A stretch of DNA of 7,039 nt from JBOHHR01 sp050740975 (GTDB taxonomy: Bacteria; Pseudomonadota; Gammaproteobacteria; JBOHHR01): assembly GCA_050740975.1 (NCBI GenBank), contig JBOIEE010000255.1:1-7039 (forward strand), given 5' to 3'. Both the position numbers and the translations under genes were made by a program. Positions 6,183-7,039 of the stretch are shown one piece after another. A model generated the notes under the pieces. That model saw only the letters and a list, made by a program, of their open reading frames with translations. It made no database searches and was not told the DNA's origin. The stretch's first letter is position 1, and each line of letters starts with the position of its first letter.

Positions 6183-7039
6183 TCATTCTACGAAAATTGA
6201 ACTTAGGGACTCTCCCAAGCTGATGCGCCGTATGCTTTCCGCTAGCAACTCAGCCACGCTTAATTGCCTGATCTTAGGGCTGGCTTGCGCCTCTGCGTTC
6301 AAGGGTATGGTATCCGTTACCACTAATTCGTCTAATCGAGAGGCTTCGATATTTTCCAGCCCCCGCCCCGAAAGCACAGCATGGGTGCAGTAGGCGACCA
6401 CGCTTTTCGCCCCGCGCTGTTTCAAGGCGTCCGCCGCTATCCCTAGGGTGCCGGCGGTATCAACCAAGTCATCCACGATCACGCACGTTCTGTCTTCAAC
6501 CTCACCGATCACGTTCAGCACCTGCGCTTCGTTGTAGCGAGGACGCCGCTTATCGATGATCACCAGCTCGGCATCGTCGATACGCTTCGCGATTGCCCGC
6601 GCACGGATCACCCCTCCGACATCAGGAGACACCACAACCACATTGGGGTATTTGTGCTTCCAGATATCCCCCAGTAATACCGGCGACGCATACACATTGT
6701 CCAACGGTATGTCAAAAAATCCCTGGATCTGATCCGCATGCAAATCCACGGTGAGCACGCGATCGGTACCCGCCACCGCGATCATGTTGGCCACGACCTT
6801 GGCCGAAATCGGCACCCGTGCCGAGCGTGAACGGCGATCCTGACGCGCATACCCAAAATAGGGGATCACCGCCGTGATCCGATCCGCCGACGCACGCCGC
6901 ACGGCGTCCGTGATCACCAACAATTCCATTAGATTATCGTTGGTGGGGAAACAGGTTGGCTGCACGATGAACACGTCACGCCCACGAACGTTCTCGCCCA
7001 ACTCGACCATTACCTCGCCATCGCTGAAGCGTCCCACCG
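6183..7039 (-). CDS. prs: Ribose-phosphate pyrophosphokinase (PRPP synthetase), 5' end missing
   Basis: The C-terminal 284 residues or so of Prs, which transfers pyrophosphate from ATP to ribose 5-phosphate to give PRPP for purine, pyrimidine, histidine, tryptophan and NAD synthesis in the cytoplasm. The usual length is about 315 residues, so roughly the first 30 lie beyond the right edge. The first visible codon, GTG at 7037, is an internal valine of the conserved VGRFSDGE, not a start. Visible motifs (numbered from this codon) are YFGYARQDRRSRSARVPISAK (60-80, ATP binding), VDLHADQIQGFFDIPLDN (97-114, metal and allosteric region), the DKRRPR flexible catalytic loop (162-167), and the PRPP loop VDDLVDTAGT (188-197). 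The C-terminus, ESIRRISLGESLSSIFVE, is typical of the class I enzyme. It is the first gene of the prs-rplY-pth-ychF block. Nothing suggests damage. Confidence 0.97.
   Translation of the reverse strand, partial: VGRFSDGEVMVELGENVRGRDVFIVQPTCFPTNDNLMELLVITDAVRRASADRITAVIPYFGYARQDRRSRSARVPISAKVVANMIAVAGTDRVLTVDLHADQIQGFFDIPLDNVYASPVLLGDIWKHKYPNVVVVSPDVGGVIRARAIAKRIDDAELVIIDKRRPRYNEAQVLNVIGEVEDRTCVIVDDLVDTAGTLGIAADALKQRGAKSVVAYCTHAVLSGRGLENIEASRLDELVVTDTIPLNAEAQASPKIRQLSVAELLAESIRRISLGESLSSIFVE

Overview
The window looks like chromosome from a gammaproteobacterium of moderate to fairly high GC. The main reason is the gene order prs - rplY - pth - ychF on the minus strand, which is a common housekeeping cluster in that class. 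The MoxR ATPase, the zinc-dependent aminopeptidase-like protein and the long (Ctc-type) L25 also fit. I cannot name a genus from the sequence alone.

Layout, left to right. (1) 1-337, minus: the first 112 codons of a MoxR-type AAA+ ATPase; the gene runs off the left edge. (2) 432-1340, minus: a complete cation diffusion facilitator (CDF) transporter of the SLC30A9/ZnT9-like type. (3) 1341-1586: the only sizeable non-coding gap (246 bp). It separates two divergent genes and holds a sigma70-like promoter and a perfect 20-bp palindrome placed at the predicted transcription start. (4) 1587-2705, plus: a secreted HExxH zinc protease of the putative aminopeptidase family; it is the only plus-strand gene. 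(5) 2742-3626, minus: a membrane acyl-lipid/acyl-CoA desaturase with three histidine boxes. (6) 3705-7039, minus: ychF, pth, rplY and the 3' part of prs, read in the order prs, rplY, pth, ychF.

How the genes fit together. prs makes PRPP, the precursor of nucleotides, histidine and tryptophan. rplY encodes the 5S rRNA-binding protein L25, pth recycles peptidyl-tRNA, and ychF is a ribosome-associated ATPase, so three of the four act in translation. A promoter-like sequence in the prs-rplY gap suggests that rplY-pth-ychF can be transcribed separately from prs. The desaturase, aminopeptidase and CDF genes look like a variable insert between conserved blocks and have no obvious shared pathway.

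I found no clearly new multi-gene system. The points most worth checking are small: the perfect palindrome at the aminopeptidase promoter, the absence of any ATG, GTG or TTG codon that would give Pth its full N-terminus, and the missing lipobox cysteine in the aminopeptidase. No tRNA, rRNA, CRISPR array, insertion sequence or integrase was seen.
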